Below are positions 8,486 to 17,424 of a stretch of DNA of 64,000 bases, piece by piece. Numbering within the stretch: the stretch's first letter is position 1; each line of letters begins with the position of its first letter. The notes beneath the pieces were generated by a model, which had not been told where the DNA came from, did no database searches, and saw only the letters and a program-made list of their open reading frames with translations. The DNA comes from an uncultured Clostridia bacterium (GTDB lineage Bacteria; Bacillota; Clostridia; Christensenellales; Borkfalkiaceae): positions 17,325 through 81,324 of the forward strand of contig CALVWQ010000006.1 in NCBI GenBank assembly GCA_944367535.1, in the 5' to 3' direction. Both the position numbers and the translations under genes were made by a program.

Positions 8486-9430
8486 TTATATTTCTTCTGA
8501 TATTTGCGCTATCTTTCTCAGTCTGTGATTAAGACAACTCTTGGTGATATTCAGTCTTTCGGCGAGTTCTGACAGCGTATCCTCGGGGTATGCTTTTCGC
8601 GCCGCCGCGGTCTCGGCGAGTTCTTTTTTTAAAGTACCCAATCCTTTAAGCCTTTCTATTTTATCTATTGCCTCGGCATATTTTGCCACCGCTTCGACCT
8701 GCCTTGATACGTTCCCGAGATCACAGTTTTTCTGACGGTTCGAGTTGTTGGTAAGTTCCCTGTTTATCATTATGTCGGTAAATTTTAAAACCGACACGGG
8801 CGCGGGCAAAAACGCTATAAAATCCTTTATGACTTCCGCACTTTTAATATATAAAAGGTAACTTTCCCTGCGCCTCGTTATCTTTGCCCGTATACCCGCC
8901 GCCGCAAGGCGTTCGGCGGTAATCGAAGCCGATGCCGAATGGAAAAACACAAGTTCCAAATGATACCCCGTTCCGTTTTCCTCACCCGTATTCGGCACGG
9001 TACAACCACCTGTTGCGACGAAAAGCCCGCGTATAAACGCCCTGAAACAACAGTCTCTCTCCGTCGCGTCTCCGTCAAGCCCGAAATTTACCGAATAACC
9101 GTTTTTGTCCTCTTTCAGTATTCCGAGGTCTTTCAGTATATCGGAAACGCCTCCGCCGCACATACTGACTACAAACCTGTCTTTTTTATTAAGCCTGTCC
9201 TCCGAAACGGAAACTTCGCGTATGTCGTAACCGTATAACTGCGAAAAATAAGCCGACAAAAGATTGAGCGTTTCCTCATCTCTCACCTTAAAATCCAGAC
9301 CGAGTTCGCCGTCCTTTTCGTACAGCGTTCCCGAACCGCGCAGCATTCCCGCCAAAAACGCGCGTTTGCAATGCTCGTCCTTAACAGGTCTTGAAAGTAT
9401 TTCCGTCCTTATTATTTCCCCGAAGTTCAT
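8486..9430 (-). CDS. whiA: DNA-binding protein WhiA
   Basis: A 314-residue protein combining an N-terminal domain related to LAGLIDADG homing endonucleases (LAGMLRGSGTLYEK near residue 27; FIRGLFVATGGCTVP near 150) with a C-terminal helix-turn-helix (LSELAERLNITKSCLNHRL, about 285-303). In Bacillota WhiA affects cell division and chromosome segregation; in actinomycetes it is a sporulation regulator. The start ATG overlaps the stop of the upstream PHP gene (ATGA), so translation is probably coupled. The usual neighbours rapZ and yvcK are absent. Confidence 0.95.
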   Translation of the reverse strand: MNFGEIIRTEILSRPVKDEHCKRAFLAGMLRGSGTLYEKDGELGLDFKVRDEETLNLLSAYFSQLYGYDIREVSVSEDRLNKKDRFVVSMCGGGVSDILKDLGILKEDKNGYSVNFGLDGDATERDCCFRAFIRGLFVATGGCTVPNTGEENGTGYHLELVFFHSASASITAERLAAAGIRAKITRRRESYLLYIKSAEVIKDFIAFLPAPVSVLKFTDIMINRELTNNSNRQKNCDLGNVSRQVEAVAKYAEAIDKIERLKGLGTLKKELAETAAARKAYPEDTLSELAERLNITKSCLNHRLRKIAQISEEI

Positions 9431-10206
9431 CTTCCCGCTTTCCTCTTAAATTCCGCGAAACGGAATTCGGGCAGTCTGCCGTCGACGTTACATATACGCT
9501 CGACCGGGATATCCACCCTTTTAAGCATGTTTTTTACAAGTCCGAATTCTCCGACCCTGTCCGGCGAATGCGCATCCGAACTTATTATGAATTTTACGCC
9601 CGTCGCGGCGACGCGATACAGTTCTTCGTCGGTAAGGTGAGTTTTTTTTGCGTTAAGTTCTATATACGTTCCATAGTCAGCCGCCGCTTTCGCCACTTCC
9701 TCCGCGTCCGCAAAACAACAGTAATTAAGATGCGTTATCGCATCGACGGGATTGTGCTTTATAACGTTTATATAAGTTTTCGTATTCTCTTTTACGAGCC
9801 TTTCGGAAGGCTTAAAACTTTTTAGTTTTGAAAGAAAAAAGTTGGGTATCGCGATTTTAAACGCGGTGGCGAATTTATATACGACAAACTTATGAATACC
9901 GGCAAAGAAAATATCGAAACTGTCGTAATATTTACTTTTAAGGTCGACCGAGCCGTCGCTTCCCGTTATATTGGATTCTATTCCCAAAAGCGTCCTGACG
10001 CCCGTTTCCGATTCCGCCGCGGCGCAGAGCCTTTTCATTTCCGGCAACACTTTCCCGGTGAGTCCGTAAACGGGATGCGCAAAGCCGTGGTCCGAAATTC
10101 CCACTTCTTTAAGTCCCGCCTCTTTCGCCGCACGGGCATTGTCCGATATTTCGCCCGTTCCGTGCGAAAACACGGTGTGAGTATGATAATCTGCGGTAAG
10201 ACGCAT
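9427..10206 (-). CDS. PHP-domain metal-dependent phosphoesterase (YcdX/histidinol-phosphatase-like)
   Basis: A 259-residue single-domain PHP protein. The trinuclear metal-site motifs are visible: DYHTHTVFSHGTG at the N-terminus, SDHGFAH near residue 38, GIESNI near 76, and HLNYCCF and SSDAHSPDRVGEF toward the C-terminus. Family members hydrolyse phosphate esters; some are histidinol phosphatases, others have unknown substrates. There are no his genes nearby, and this class is habitually encoded between murB and whiA in Clostridia, so a histidine role is unlikely. The murB stop and this ATG abut (TAAATG) and it overlaps whiA by 4 bases. Confidence 0.88.
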   Translation of the reverse strand: MRLTADYHTHTVFSHGTGEISDNARAAKEAGLKEVGISDHGFAHPVYGLTGKVLPEMKRLCAAAESETGVRTLLGIESNITGSDGSVDLKSKYYDSFDIFFAGIHKFVVYKFATAFKIAIPNFFLSKLKSFKPSERLVKENTKTYINVIKHNPVDAITHLNYCCFADAEEVAKAAADYGTYIELNAKKTHLTDEELYRVAATGVKFIISSDAHSPDRVGEFGLVKNMLKRVDIPVERICNVDGRLPEFRFAEFKRKAGR

Positions 10207-11100
10207 TTAAAACTCCCCGATAAACTCGACCTCCTCTTTGAGCGTAACGCCGAATTTATCTTTTACGGTTTTTTTTATGTACTGTATAAGATTATATACG
10301 TCAGTCGCCGTTGCAGACGAAGACGTAACGATAAAATTTGCATGCTTAAAGGATATCGCCGCCCCACCCGACCTGAATCCTTTAAGTCCCGCGCGCTCGA
10401 TAAGTTCGCCCGCATAGCCGCCCTTTGGATTTACAAAAACCGAACCGCAATTCTTGTCGGGCGGCTGGCTCGACCTGCGTTTTTTCGTATATTCCGAGAT
10501 TTTGTTGTTTATATCGGTTAACTTTCCGTTTTTAAGCGCGAAAGTCGCCGACACGATTGTTTCGCCCGACTTTTTAAATCGGCTCTTGCGGTACCCGAAA
10601 CCGCATTCCTCGGCGTCGTAACGGAAAAGTTTGCCTCTTTTTAAGGTTTCCACCGAAACGACGAAGTCCCCGACTGACACGCCGAAAGCGCCCGCGTTCT
10701 GCACAACGGCGCCTCCTACCGTGCCGGGTATTCCGCACAGCGCCTCCAAGCCCGTAAGCCTGTTTTTCGCAGCGAAACCGACAAGCGAAGCAAGCGTCGC
10801 GCCGCACATTGCCATTACGCCGTCTTTTTTGCCGAACACGTCCGAAAGTCTCTTTGTTGAAATAACAAGACCGTGAAATCCGTCGTCCGATACAAGAAGA
10901 TTGCTCCCCGACCCGATAATCTTCACGGGCACGCGGTAACGTCTTGCCAAGGTTACCGCGCGGTTTAAAGAATACAGGCTTTTGATTTCGGTATAATAAT
11001 CCGCCGCGCCGCCCAAGCCTATCGTCGTGTGTTTCTTCATCGGTTCGTCGGTCTTTAAGTCAATGTCGTAAATTTCACCCAATTCTTCTCGAAAGCCCAT
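10207..11100 (-). CDS. murB: UDP-N-acetylmuramate dehydrogenase
   Basis: A 297-residue MurB, reducing the enolpyruvyl group of UDP-GlcNAc-enolpyruvate with NADPH and FAD to give UDP-MurNAc for peptidoglycan. FAD-binding features are IGSGSNLLVSDDGFHG (about 61-76) and CGIPGTVGGAVVQNAGAFG (about 112-130). The catalytic Ser sits in NCGSVFVNP and the terminal Glu in KEEVEF. This is the short (type II) MurB usual in Bacillota. The ribosome site AAGGAG lies directly before the ATG. Confidence 0.96.
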   Translation of the reverse strand: MGFREELGEIYDIDLKTDEPMKKHTTIGLGGAADYYTEIKSLYSLNRAVTLARRYRVPVKIIGSGSNLLVSDDGFHGLVISTKRLSDVFGKKDGVMAMCGATLASLVGFAAKNRLTGLEALCGIPGTVGGAVVQNAGAFGVSVGDFVVSVETLKRGKLFRYDAEECGFGYRKSRFKKSGETIVSATFALKNGKLTDINNKISEYTKKRRSSQPPDKNCGSVFVNPKGGYAGELIERAGLKGFRSGGAAISFKHANFIVTSSSATATDVYNLIQYIKKTVKDKFGVTLKEEVEFIGEF

Positions 11101-11115
11101 ATAACTCCTTTTATC

Positions 11116-11144
11116 ATTTTACTATAAATTTTTAATTTTTACAA
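11116..11144 (-). promoter_or_regulatory. Candidate sigma-A promoter for murB-PHP-whiA-dnaE
   Basis: TTGTAA (complement of 11139-11144), a 17-base spacer and TAAAAT (complement of 11116-11121). Transcription would start about ten bases before the murB ATG, leaving almost only the ribosome site as leader. The gap after the preceding gene is only 46 bases. Confidence 0.5.
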
Positions 11145-11146
11145 GA

Positions 11147-12160
11147 TTACAAGATAAAATTTTTAATTTTTAAAAGCGATTCTTGATTTCCCTTCGCCGC
11201 GGCAAGCGAAATTTCCTGCATGTTTTTAAGTTCCTCGGGCGAAGTGAAGGCTGAAACAGTCATTTCATGGTTTACACCCTGCATTTCTTCGAGCCTCGGA
11301 CTGTCAAAATCCGTCTTTATCCGAGCCGAAAACATATTGATTTTCCATAATTTTTCCTGCACTTCGTCCCGAAGAATGTAATCGACGAATTTTTCCGCGT
11401 AAGCGTTCTTCGTCGCGTCCTGCCCCACTACGGAAATATACTGATATAAATCGTTATATTTCGTAAGAGGCGTAATCTCGAATTCGGCACCGCGGTTAGT
11501 GAGCCGCACGATGTCTCTTTGAGTCGCGAGAAAATACGGCGTCTTTCCTTCGGTAAACTTGACGTATGCGTTCATCGGCGACATGACGGTGATATTTTCC
11601 GCAGTGCACCCCTCCAAGGCAAATGCGGCCAGCGGCTGAGTATAATCGCCCTGAGAAACGAGCAGTTCTCCGAAATGCCCGGTACCGTCACTATCTTCGG
11701 CATCCTTTTCCTTTGCGACGCGAGGATTTGAAATTATACAATACCCGCCTCTGCACCACGGCACGGCGTAAGTAATACCAAGGACTTCGCCGCCGTAAAT
11801 CTTCTCTTTTTCACCGAGTTCCGTGGCGTTCTTTATCCCCGTACCGCAACCGTACGAGATCAGGTCGGGAAAAATGCCCTCGTCCATATTTTTTTTGGCG
11901 CTCGAAACGGTATGTGATACTACCATAACGAGCACTCCTTCGTTTTCTTTTTCAAAACCACGAGCTGCTTCGAGAAGAAAGGCTTTACGCGAGCCCGTGC
12001 CGCCCTCGAACGAATCAATCTGCCACAGCGTTATCACTCCCTTGTATTCGGAAGGAAGTATCACCTGATTTTTTTCGGATATTTTGGCGGCGCCGTAAAA
12101 TATCGTGAATATCATACATGCGGCAAGCGCCAATCCCGTAAACACACGTAAAATTTTCAT
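11147..12160 (-). CDS. Extracellular solute-binding protein-like exported protein
   Basis: I place the start at the ATG at 12160 (MKILRVFTGLALAACM), giving 337 residues. An upstream in-frame start at 12247 would read through a strong terminator hairpin. The first ~25 residues form a signal sequence (Lys-Arg, then a hydrophobic core) with a possible lipobox-like LAAC at residues 10-13, though it is early for one. The mature part resembles type 1 extracellular solute-binding proteins of ABC importers: VITLWQIDSFEGGTGSR, PDLISYG, and a late KFVDYILRDEVQEKLW segment. No permease or ATPase genes are adjacent, so the ligand and partner transporter are unknown. No good ribosome site precedes the ATG. 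Confidence 0.68.
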   Translation of the reverse strand: MKILRVFTGLALAACMIFTIFYGAAKISEKNQVILPSEYKGVITLWQIDSFEGGTGSRKAFLLEAARGFEKENEGVLVMVVSHTVSSAKKNMDEGIFPDLISYGCGTGIKNATELGEKEKIYGGEVLGITYAVPWCRGGYCIISNPRVAKEKDAEDSDGTGHFGELLVSQGDYTQPLAAFALEGCTAENITVMSPMNAYVKFTEGKTPYFLATQRDIVRLTNRGAEFEITPLTKYNDLYQYISVVGQDATKNAYAEKFVDYILRDEVQEKLWKINMFSARIKTDFDSPRLEEMQGVNHEMTVSAFTSPEELKNMQEISLAAAKGNQESLLKIKNFIL

Positions 12161-12188
12161 AATAAAATTATATTCGTCAAAAAGAAAA

Positions 12189-12216
12189 AAAAGGACTTTC
12201 CCTAACGGAAAAGTCC
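12189..12216 (-). terminator. Intrinsic terminator after the rpsO-pnp-ylxY-mlpA cluster
   Basis: On the minus strand an AAGGACTTTTCC / GGAAAGTCCTT stem (one bulged A) is followed by eight T residues. It ends transcription from the M16 protease gene (stop at 12344) and lies just 29 bases before the solute-binding gene, so that gene either has a very close promoter (TATAAT complement near 12169) or depends on read-through. Confidence 0.8.
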
Positions 12217-12343
12217 TTGTAAACCTAAAATTAAAATCTTGCCGCACGGCGGTTTTTATTCGGTATATATTCGCTATTTTATTATTAACTGCAAAATAAG
12301 AACGAAGTAATGCCGATTGCCGAAGTTACGATACGGCCGAAAT

Positions 12344-13588
12344 TTATTTAACCTTTATCGGCGAACGCTTTGGGCCTATCGTCGCGGTAGCGATTTTATC
12401 TATGATGAAAGTTTCTTTAATTATTTCGTTCACCTCGTCCGAAGTAATGCTGTCGATTGCCGCTATCCTGTCCTTAAAATCAAAACATTTATCGAGAAAC
12501 ATCAGGTATCTTCCAAATAAAAGCATCTGTGAAGCGGTACTCTCCTGTCCCATTATGAACGTCGATTTTATCTGTTCTTTTCCCCTTAAAAACTCCTGTT
12601 CTGAAACACCGTCTTTCGCGAATCTGACAATTTCTTCCAATACCGCCTGTTCCGCACTCACGCGCTCAGCAGTATTGACTCCCGCATAAATTTCAAGACA
12701 CCCGCAGTCTTTATACTGCGATATATATGAATAAATGCTGTACGCCAGTCCCATTTCCTCTCTTATTTTCTGGAAGAGCCTGCTGCTCATTCCTCCGCCG
12801 AAAATCGCGTTGGCGATGCCGAGTGCGATGCTTCTTCTGTCATAGACGGGCAGTGCGGGTATAGCAAAAGATATATGAGACTGTTCGGTATGTTTGCACT
12901 TATAAAGATGCGACGGCGGCACCGTTTCGTATCTTTTCTGTTCCGCGCATTTACCGTCCGAAAAGTTTCCCTCAAAATACTTTTCCGCGAGGCGCTCCGC
13001 CTCTTTTATATCGACGTTTCCCGCAATCGAAATGACCACATTATCGGCGGTGTAATATTTTTTCATGTAGGCGATAATATCGTCGCGGTCGAATTTTCTT
13101 ACATTCGCAATACTGCCGAGTATGGTCTTTCCTAAACCCTCTTTTCCGTAAAAACTTTCGGCGAGAAGGTCTAAACACAGGTCTTCGGGCTCATCCTCGC
13201 ACATATTGATTTCTTCGGTTATGACGCCCTTTTCTCGCCCCATTTCCACGGAATCGAAAACCGAATTGAAGAAAATATCCGAAAGCACTTCGACGGAATC
13301 CTCGAAGTGCTCGGAAGTGGATTTAGTGTAAAAACAAGTCAACTCCTTAGAAGTAAATGCGTTTATTTGCGCGCCGATTCTGTCTGTATAATCGGAAATT
13401 TCAAAAGCGGAACGTTTTTTTGTACCCTTAAAAAGCATGTGTTCTATAAAATGAGAAATTCCGTTTTCCTCATCTGTTTCGTTTATGCTGCCCGTCTTTA
13501 CGAGTATGCCGCACGAAACGGTAAACAGCCCTTCCATTTTGTTGATTATCAGTCTTAACCCGTTATCAAAAACCTTATAATGCGTCAT
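12344..13588 (-). CDS. mlpA: M16 family zinc peptidase (MlpA/YmxG-like)
   Basis: A 414-residue processing-peptidase-type protein, close in length to Bacillus YmxG/MlpA. The inverted zinc motif HxxEH is intact (HFIEH, H46-E49-H50), with acidic candidates for the third ligand in EEINMCEDEPED. A C-terminal M16 domain includes GGGMSSRLFQKIREEMGLAYSIYS, the glycine-rich and R/Y signature of the family. The substrate is unknown. The placement downstream of pnp and a YlxY-like gene reproduces the Bacillus rpsO-pnpA-ylxY-mlpA order, so orthology is likely. Confidence 0.9.
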   Translation of the reverse strand: MTHYKVFDNGLRLIINKMEGLFTVSCGILVKTGSINETDEENGISHFIEHMLFKGTKKRSAFEISDYTDRIGAQINAFTSKELTCFYTKSTSEHFEDSVEVLSDIFFNSVFDSVEMGREKGVITEEINMCEDEPEDLCLDLLAESFYGKEGLGKTILGSIANVRKFDRDDIIAYMKKYYTADNVVISIAGNVDIKEAERLAEKYFEGNFSDGKCAEQKRYETVPPSHLYKCKHTEQSHISFAIPALPVYDRRSIALGIANAIFGGGMSSRLFQKIREEMGLAYSIYSYISQYKDCGCLEIYAGVNTAERVSAEQAVLEEIVRFAKDGVSEQEFLRGKEQIKSTFIMGQESTASQMLLFGRYLMFLDKCFDFKDRIAAIDSITSDEVNEIIKETFIIDKIATATIGPKRSPIKVK

Positions 13589-13618
13589 AATTGTTTTCCC
13601 TTGTATATTCTGTGCAGT

Positions 13619-14338
13619 TTACGCCGCACTATCCCCTATATTTTCGCTTACAGTAACAAGATTGAAACCTTCCGCCCTGCAACGGCTTATTATTTCGGGC
13701 AGACATTCGAGGGTGTGTTCTTTCGGATGCATAAGTATGAAATCACCGTTAGAGAGATTGGAAGTTGCGCGAGAAATAATCTTATTCTTATCCGAGTCGC
13801 GCCAGTCTATCGTGTCTTTTGACCACATTATCACCTTATATCCGAGGTCGAAAGCCGCTTCCAGCGTAGCGGAAGAAAAACTTCCGGAAGGCGGAGCGAA
13901 CAGATTCATCGCAGTACCCGCGAGCGCCTCGACTATCGCACCCGTAAGGTGGATTTCCTCTTTATTCGCTTCGTAATCGAGCGTTTTGTGGTCTTTATGG
14001 AAATACCCGTGATTTGCGAGTTCATGCCCCTCGGACACTATTCTCGTAAGCGTTTCGCCGTTATCGTCTGCCCAACACCCGCCGACGAAAAAGGTCGCTT
14101 TAACCTCGTAAAAATCAAGTATGTCTATAATGGAATTGACTACTTCGGTATTTTCATACACATTGAACATTAAAGAAACGTTGTTTTCGTTTCTGTTGCC
14201 GTTATAAATAGCGCTTATATCCTTTCCACCGTATATGGGAACGGGAGTTTCGGCAAAAAAACTTACCGAAAACACGAGCGAAAAAATTATAACTAAAATC
14301 ACGTTCGTAACGACGGTTATCTTTTTCTGACGAGTCAT
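13619..14338 (-). CDS. YlxY-like polysaccharide deacetylase family protein, catalytic motif degenerate
   Basis: A 239-residue NodB-fold protein with an N-terminal membrane anchor or signal (residues 8-29). The metal-binding histidines are present (H110 and H114 in NHGYFH). However, the first NodB motif, normally TFDDG, reads MFNVY around residue 59, so the catalytic Asp and the metal-binding Asp are both replaced. The normal RPPxG motif reads APPSG (148-152). The closing motif ILMHP is kept. The synteny (pnp upstream, mlpA downstream) equals Bacillus ylxY. It is probably a non-catalytic or altered-activity relative acting outside the cell; the exact role is unknown. Confidence 0.8.
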   Translation of the reverse strand: MTRQKKITVVTNVILVIIFSLVFSVSFFAETPVPIYGGKDISAIYNGNRNENNVSLMFNVYENTEVVNSIIDILDFYEVKATFFVGGCWADDNGETLTRIVSEGHELANHGYFHKDHKTLDYEANKEEIHLTGAIVEALAGTAMNLFAPPSGSFSSATLEAAFDLGYKVIMWSKDTIDWRDSDKNKIISRATSNLSNGDFILMHPKEHTLECLPEIISRCRAEGFNLVTVSENIGDSAA

Positions 14339-14636
14339 TTTTATTACCTCTATGCGCTATTTTATGCGCAAGAAGCAAAGTAAATAACCTGTACAAAGCT
14401 TTTTTTGTTATTTTAAATCGCTATTTTTGAATAGGCGCCAAATATATTTTAAAACCCTTTCCGCTTTTAACCCGATACTTTGGAAACCATTCTCTTTTTT
14501 AACATATATGAAGGATTTTATTGTCGGCAAACAAAAATAAATCTTACACATATTCCGGATTTCCGCTTTCGGCAAAAAGTGTTTTATCCGCGTTTCACTA
14601 TTTTCCCGCCTACATGAAAACCCGAAAAAAATCAAA

Positions 14637-14663
14637 ACGTGCGGGGCGCGTCGCCCCGCACGT
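14637..14663 (-). terminator. Intrinsic terminator after pnp
   Basis: A 12-bp perfect GC-rich stem (14637-14648 with 14652-14663) around CGT, followed on the minus strand by TTTTGATTTTTTT. It lies 10 bases after the pnp stop. The 298 bases from here to the YlxY-like start show no convincing gene, so that gene presumably has its own promoter or relies on read-through. Confidence 0.85.
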
Positions 14664-14673
14664 CGGTTGTTTT

Positions 14674-16770
14674 TCAGTCATTAAGGATTTCGAGAAGTTT
14701 CAGGTCGATACCTTTTTCCCCGATCTTTATAATTTCCACTTTGACTTTATCGCCAATTTGCAGGACTTCTTCTACGCTTTCGATACGCTTGTTGCTGAGC
14801 CTCGAAATATGAATAAGCCCGTCCTTTCCCGGTGCGAGTTCGCAGAAAGCGCCGACCTTAGGAAGAATTCTCACGACTTCCGCTATGAACATATCGCCAA
14901 TCTCGGGGTCCTTCGCTATCGAAAGAATTATCGCTTTCGCGCGCTCTGCCTGAGTTCCGTCGCCTACGCAAGCTATATTTACTCTTCCGTCGTCCTCAAT
15001 ATCGATTTTAACGCCCGTTTCCTCTATAATCTTATTGATTACTTTGCCCTGCTTGCCCACAACATCGCCAATCTTTTCGGGGTCGATGTTGAATGTGATT
15101 ATTCTCGGAGCATACTCGGACAAATCCGACCTCGGTTTATCGATTACTTCGAGCATCTTGCCGAGAATGAATTTTCTGCCCACGTTCGCCTGAGCAATCG
15201 CCTGTCTCAGAATATTCTCGTCGATGCCTTTGATTTTTATATCCATCTGAATAGCGGTTATTCCCTTTTCCGTTCCCGCGACCTTGAAGTCCATGTCGCC
15301 GAGGAAGTCTTCAAGACCCTGAATATCGGTGAGAATAGAAACTTTTCCGCTTTCGGTATCCTTAATCAGTCCCATTGCAATACCTGCCACGGGCGCTTTT
15401 ATGGGCACGCCCGCATCCATGAGCGCAAGAGTCGAACCGCAAACGCTGCCCTGCGAAGTCGAGCCGTTCGAGGAAAGCACTTCCGATACGACTCTTATGG
15501 CGTACGGGAATTCCTCCTCGGAAGGAATTACGGGTTCGAGCGCGCGTTCGGCAAGTGCGCCATGTCCTATTTCGCGTCTGCCGGGGCTTCTGAGCGGCTT
15601 AGCCTCTCCCGACGCATATCCCGGCATATTGTACTGATGCATATATCTCTTATATGTTTCGCCGTCAAGCCCTTCAAGTTTCTGTGCCTCCGAGAGCATA
15701 CCGAGAGTACAGGCGGAAAGCACCTGCGTCTGACCTCTCGTAAACACGCCGGAACCGTGCACTCTTTTAAGCACGCCCGCCTCGCACCATATAGGTCTTA
15801 TTTCTGTGAGTTTTCTGCCGTCGGGACGTATGCCCGTATTCGTTATTTTCGCTCTTACTTTTTCTTTCGTAAGATAATAGAGCGCGTCCTTTATTTCTCT
15901 TTCTTTACCCTCGAAAATTTCCGCAAAGTGTTCGAGGCAGTCTTTTTCCACGGCATCCTGCCCGTCCTGACGTTCCTTTCTGTCGAAAGTATCGAGCGCT
16001 TTATCGAGTTTTTCGCTCGCATATTCACGCACCGCCGCGTCGATTTCCTCGGGAACGTGATAGAGTTTCATCTCGCGTTTGGGTTTGCCGATTTCCTTTA
16101 TGATTTCTTCCTGGAAAGCGCAGAGACGTTTGATTTCCTCGTGTCCGAAAAGAATAGCTCCCACCATTTCGTCATCTGAGATTTCCTTTGCTCCCGCCTC
16201 AACCATCATAATGGCGTCCTTAGTACCTGCAAGGTTTAAGGTAAGCGTGCTCTTTGCGCGCTGTGCGGCGTCGGGGTTTATGACGTATTCACCGTCAACT
16301 ATCCCCACAACCACGCTACCCGTAGGCCCAGCAAAAGGAATATCCGAAATGCTTATCGCGATACTGCTGCCGAGCATCGCGAGGGGTTCGGGCTGAATGT
16401 CGGGCTCGACGGAAAGCGCCGTCGCAACGACTATGACGTCGTTAAACAGTCCCTTCGGGAATAGCGGACGGATAGGTCTGTCGATAAGGCGGCTGGTGAG
16501 TATCGCCTTGTCGGACGCTCTGCCCTCCCTTCTCTTGAATCCGCCGGGAATAGCGCCCACCGAATACATCTTTTCTTCAAAGTCAACTCCGAGCGGGAAA
16601 TAATCCATGCCCTCTCTCGGCTTGTCCGCCATGGTAACGTTGACCATGACTGCGGTTTCACCGCAGCGGATTACGCAGGAACCGTTTGTCTGTTCCGCGT
16701 ATTTGCCCGTCTCTACGACGAGTTCCCTTCCGCCTACGGTCGTTCTGAATTCTCTGTAATTTTGCGTCAT
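14674..16770 (-). CDS. pnp: Polyribonucleotide nucleotidyltransferase (PNPase)
   Basis: A 698-residue PNPase, normal length. It degrades RNA 3' to 5' by phosphorolysis and can add tails. It contains two RNase PH-like domains (about 10-220 and 310-545) with a helical linker; the second carries the active-site stretch SNGSTSQGSVCGSTLALMDAG. A KH domain (about 555-615, with VVGKQGKVINKIIEETG, a GxxG variant) and an S1 domain (about 620-692, with ISRLSNKRIESVEEVLQIGDKV) complete it. It follows rpsO, the near-universal arrangement. The 5' UTR is long (over 200 bases from the rpsO terminator), which suits PNPase autoregulation, though no specific element was resolved. Confidence 0.97.
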   Translation of the reverse strand: MTQNYREFRTTVGGRELVVETGKYAEQTNGSCVIRCGETAVMVNVTMADKPREGMDYFPLGVDFEEKMYSVGAIPGGFKRREGRASDKAILTSRLIDRPIRPLFPKGLFNDVIVVATALSVEPDIQPEPLAMLGSSIAISISDIPFAGPTGSVVVGIVDGEYVINPDAAQRAKSTLTLNLAGTKDAIMMVEAGAKEISDDEMVGAILFGHEEIKRLCAFQEEIIKEIGKPKREMKLYHVPEEIDAAVREYASEKLDKALDTFDRKERQDGQDAVEKDCLEHFAEIFEGKEREIKDALYYLTKEKVRAKITNTGIRPDGRKLTEIRPIWCEAGVLKRVHGSGVFTRGQTQVLSACTLGMLSEAQKLEGLDGETYKRYMHQYNMPGYASGEAKPLRSPGRREIGHGALAERALEPVIPSEEEFPYAIRVVSEVLSSNGSTSQGSVCGSTLALMDAGVPIKAPVAGIAMGLIKDTESGKVSILTDIQGLEDFLGDMDFKVAGTEKGITAIQMDIKIKGIDENILRQAIAQANVGRKFILGKMLEVIDKPRSDLSEYAPRIITFNIDPEKIGDVVGKQGKVINKIIEETGVKIDIEDDGRVNIACVGDGTQAERAKAIILSIAKDPEIGDMFIAEVVRILPKVGAFCELAPGKDGLIHISRLSNKRIESVEEVLQIGDKVKVEIIKIGEKGIDLKLLEILND

Positions 16771-16973
16771 TGTTTTCTCCTGTTTACTTAACTCTTATTT
16801 TTCCGAAACGGACGCGCACCCCGCGTGCCCGCAAAAGATTCTTATGTAAATCGAGGTTATTTTTTATTGACCGAAAATCCCGTCCGACTATTTCAGCAGT
16901 AAACGCACCCTACCTCTTAAAATGGAAATCAGCACACACTGCAATTTTTTACAACCCCGCACTTTTTCAGAAA

Positions 16974-17000
16974 AAAAGGGCGGACAATACCCGCCCCTTT
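16974..17000 (-). terminator. Intrinsic terminator after rpsO
   Basis: GGGCGG/CCGCCC stem extended by a G-U and three A-U pairs, followed by seven T residues on the minus strand. It starts a few bases after the rpsO stop, partly uncoupling rpsO from pnp. Confidence 0.8.
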
Positions 17001-17008
17001 TAAAGCCT

Positions 17009-17272
17009 TTATTTTCTGAGTTCAAGTTCAGCAATGATTTTTCTGTATCTCTCGATATCAATCTGCTGTAAATATTTGAGAAGACCGCGACGTTCACCGA
17101 CCATTTTCATAAGACCGCGACGCGAATGATTGTCGTGCTTATTCAATGCGAGGTGTTCGTTAAGATGATTGATTCTCTCCGTTAAAAGCGCAATCTGCAC
17201 TTCTGCCGAACCCGTATCGCCCTCGTGTCTTGCAAACTTCTTGATTATCTCTTCTTTTTTAGCTTTATCCAT
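17009..17272 (-). CDS. rpsO: 30S ribosomal protein S15 (uS15)
   Basis: An 87-residue small-subunit protein binding the central domain of 16S rRNA. The signature [32 protein letters not shown] is intact and covers the helix 20-22 contact region. The ribosome site AAGGAGGA precedes the ATG. It has its own promoter 100 bases upstream. The ~95-base leader could bind S15 for feedback control as in other bacteria, but I could not identify a defined pseudoknot. Confidence 0.97.
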   Translation of the reverse strand: MDKAKKEEIIKKFARHEGDTGSAEVQIALLTERINHLNEHLALNKHDNHSRRGLMKMVGERRGLLKYLQQIDIERYRKIIAELELRK

Positions 17273-17368
17273 TTTGTTTATCCTCCTTCTTCAATGGAAT
17301 AGTCCGCTTTAAACAAAGTATCGGGTGGAGATTCCGCGAAACCTTGTAAAAAGTACCAAGCATTGATA

Positions 17369-17397
17369 AGTATAACAGAATTTACCGCTTTTGTAAA
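17369..17397 (-). promoter_or_regulatory. Sigma-A promoter of rpsO
   Basis: TTTACA (complement of 17392-17397), 17-base spacer, TATACT (complement of 17369-17374). It lies between the hemZ stop (17425) and rpsO, giving a leader of about 90 bases. Confidence 0.7.
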
Positions 17398-17424
17398 CTG
17401 TTTTCAACCTCTTTTACCTTAAAA

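Noticed and set aside
14408-14635. A 75-codon minus-strand frame between the pnp terminator and the YlxY-like gene
   Set aside because: It starts inside the terminator T-run from a non-ATG codon, has no ribosome site and no recognisable family.
14521-16179. A 552-codon plus-strand open frame antisense to pnp
   Set aside because: Exactly overlaps conserved PNPase coding sequence on the other strand; low-complexity shadow composition and no ribosome site.
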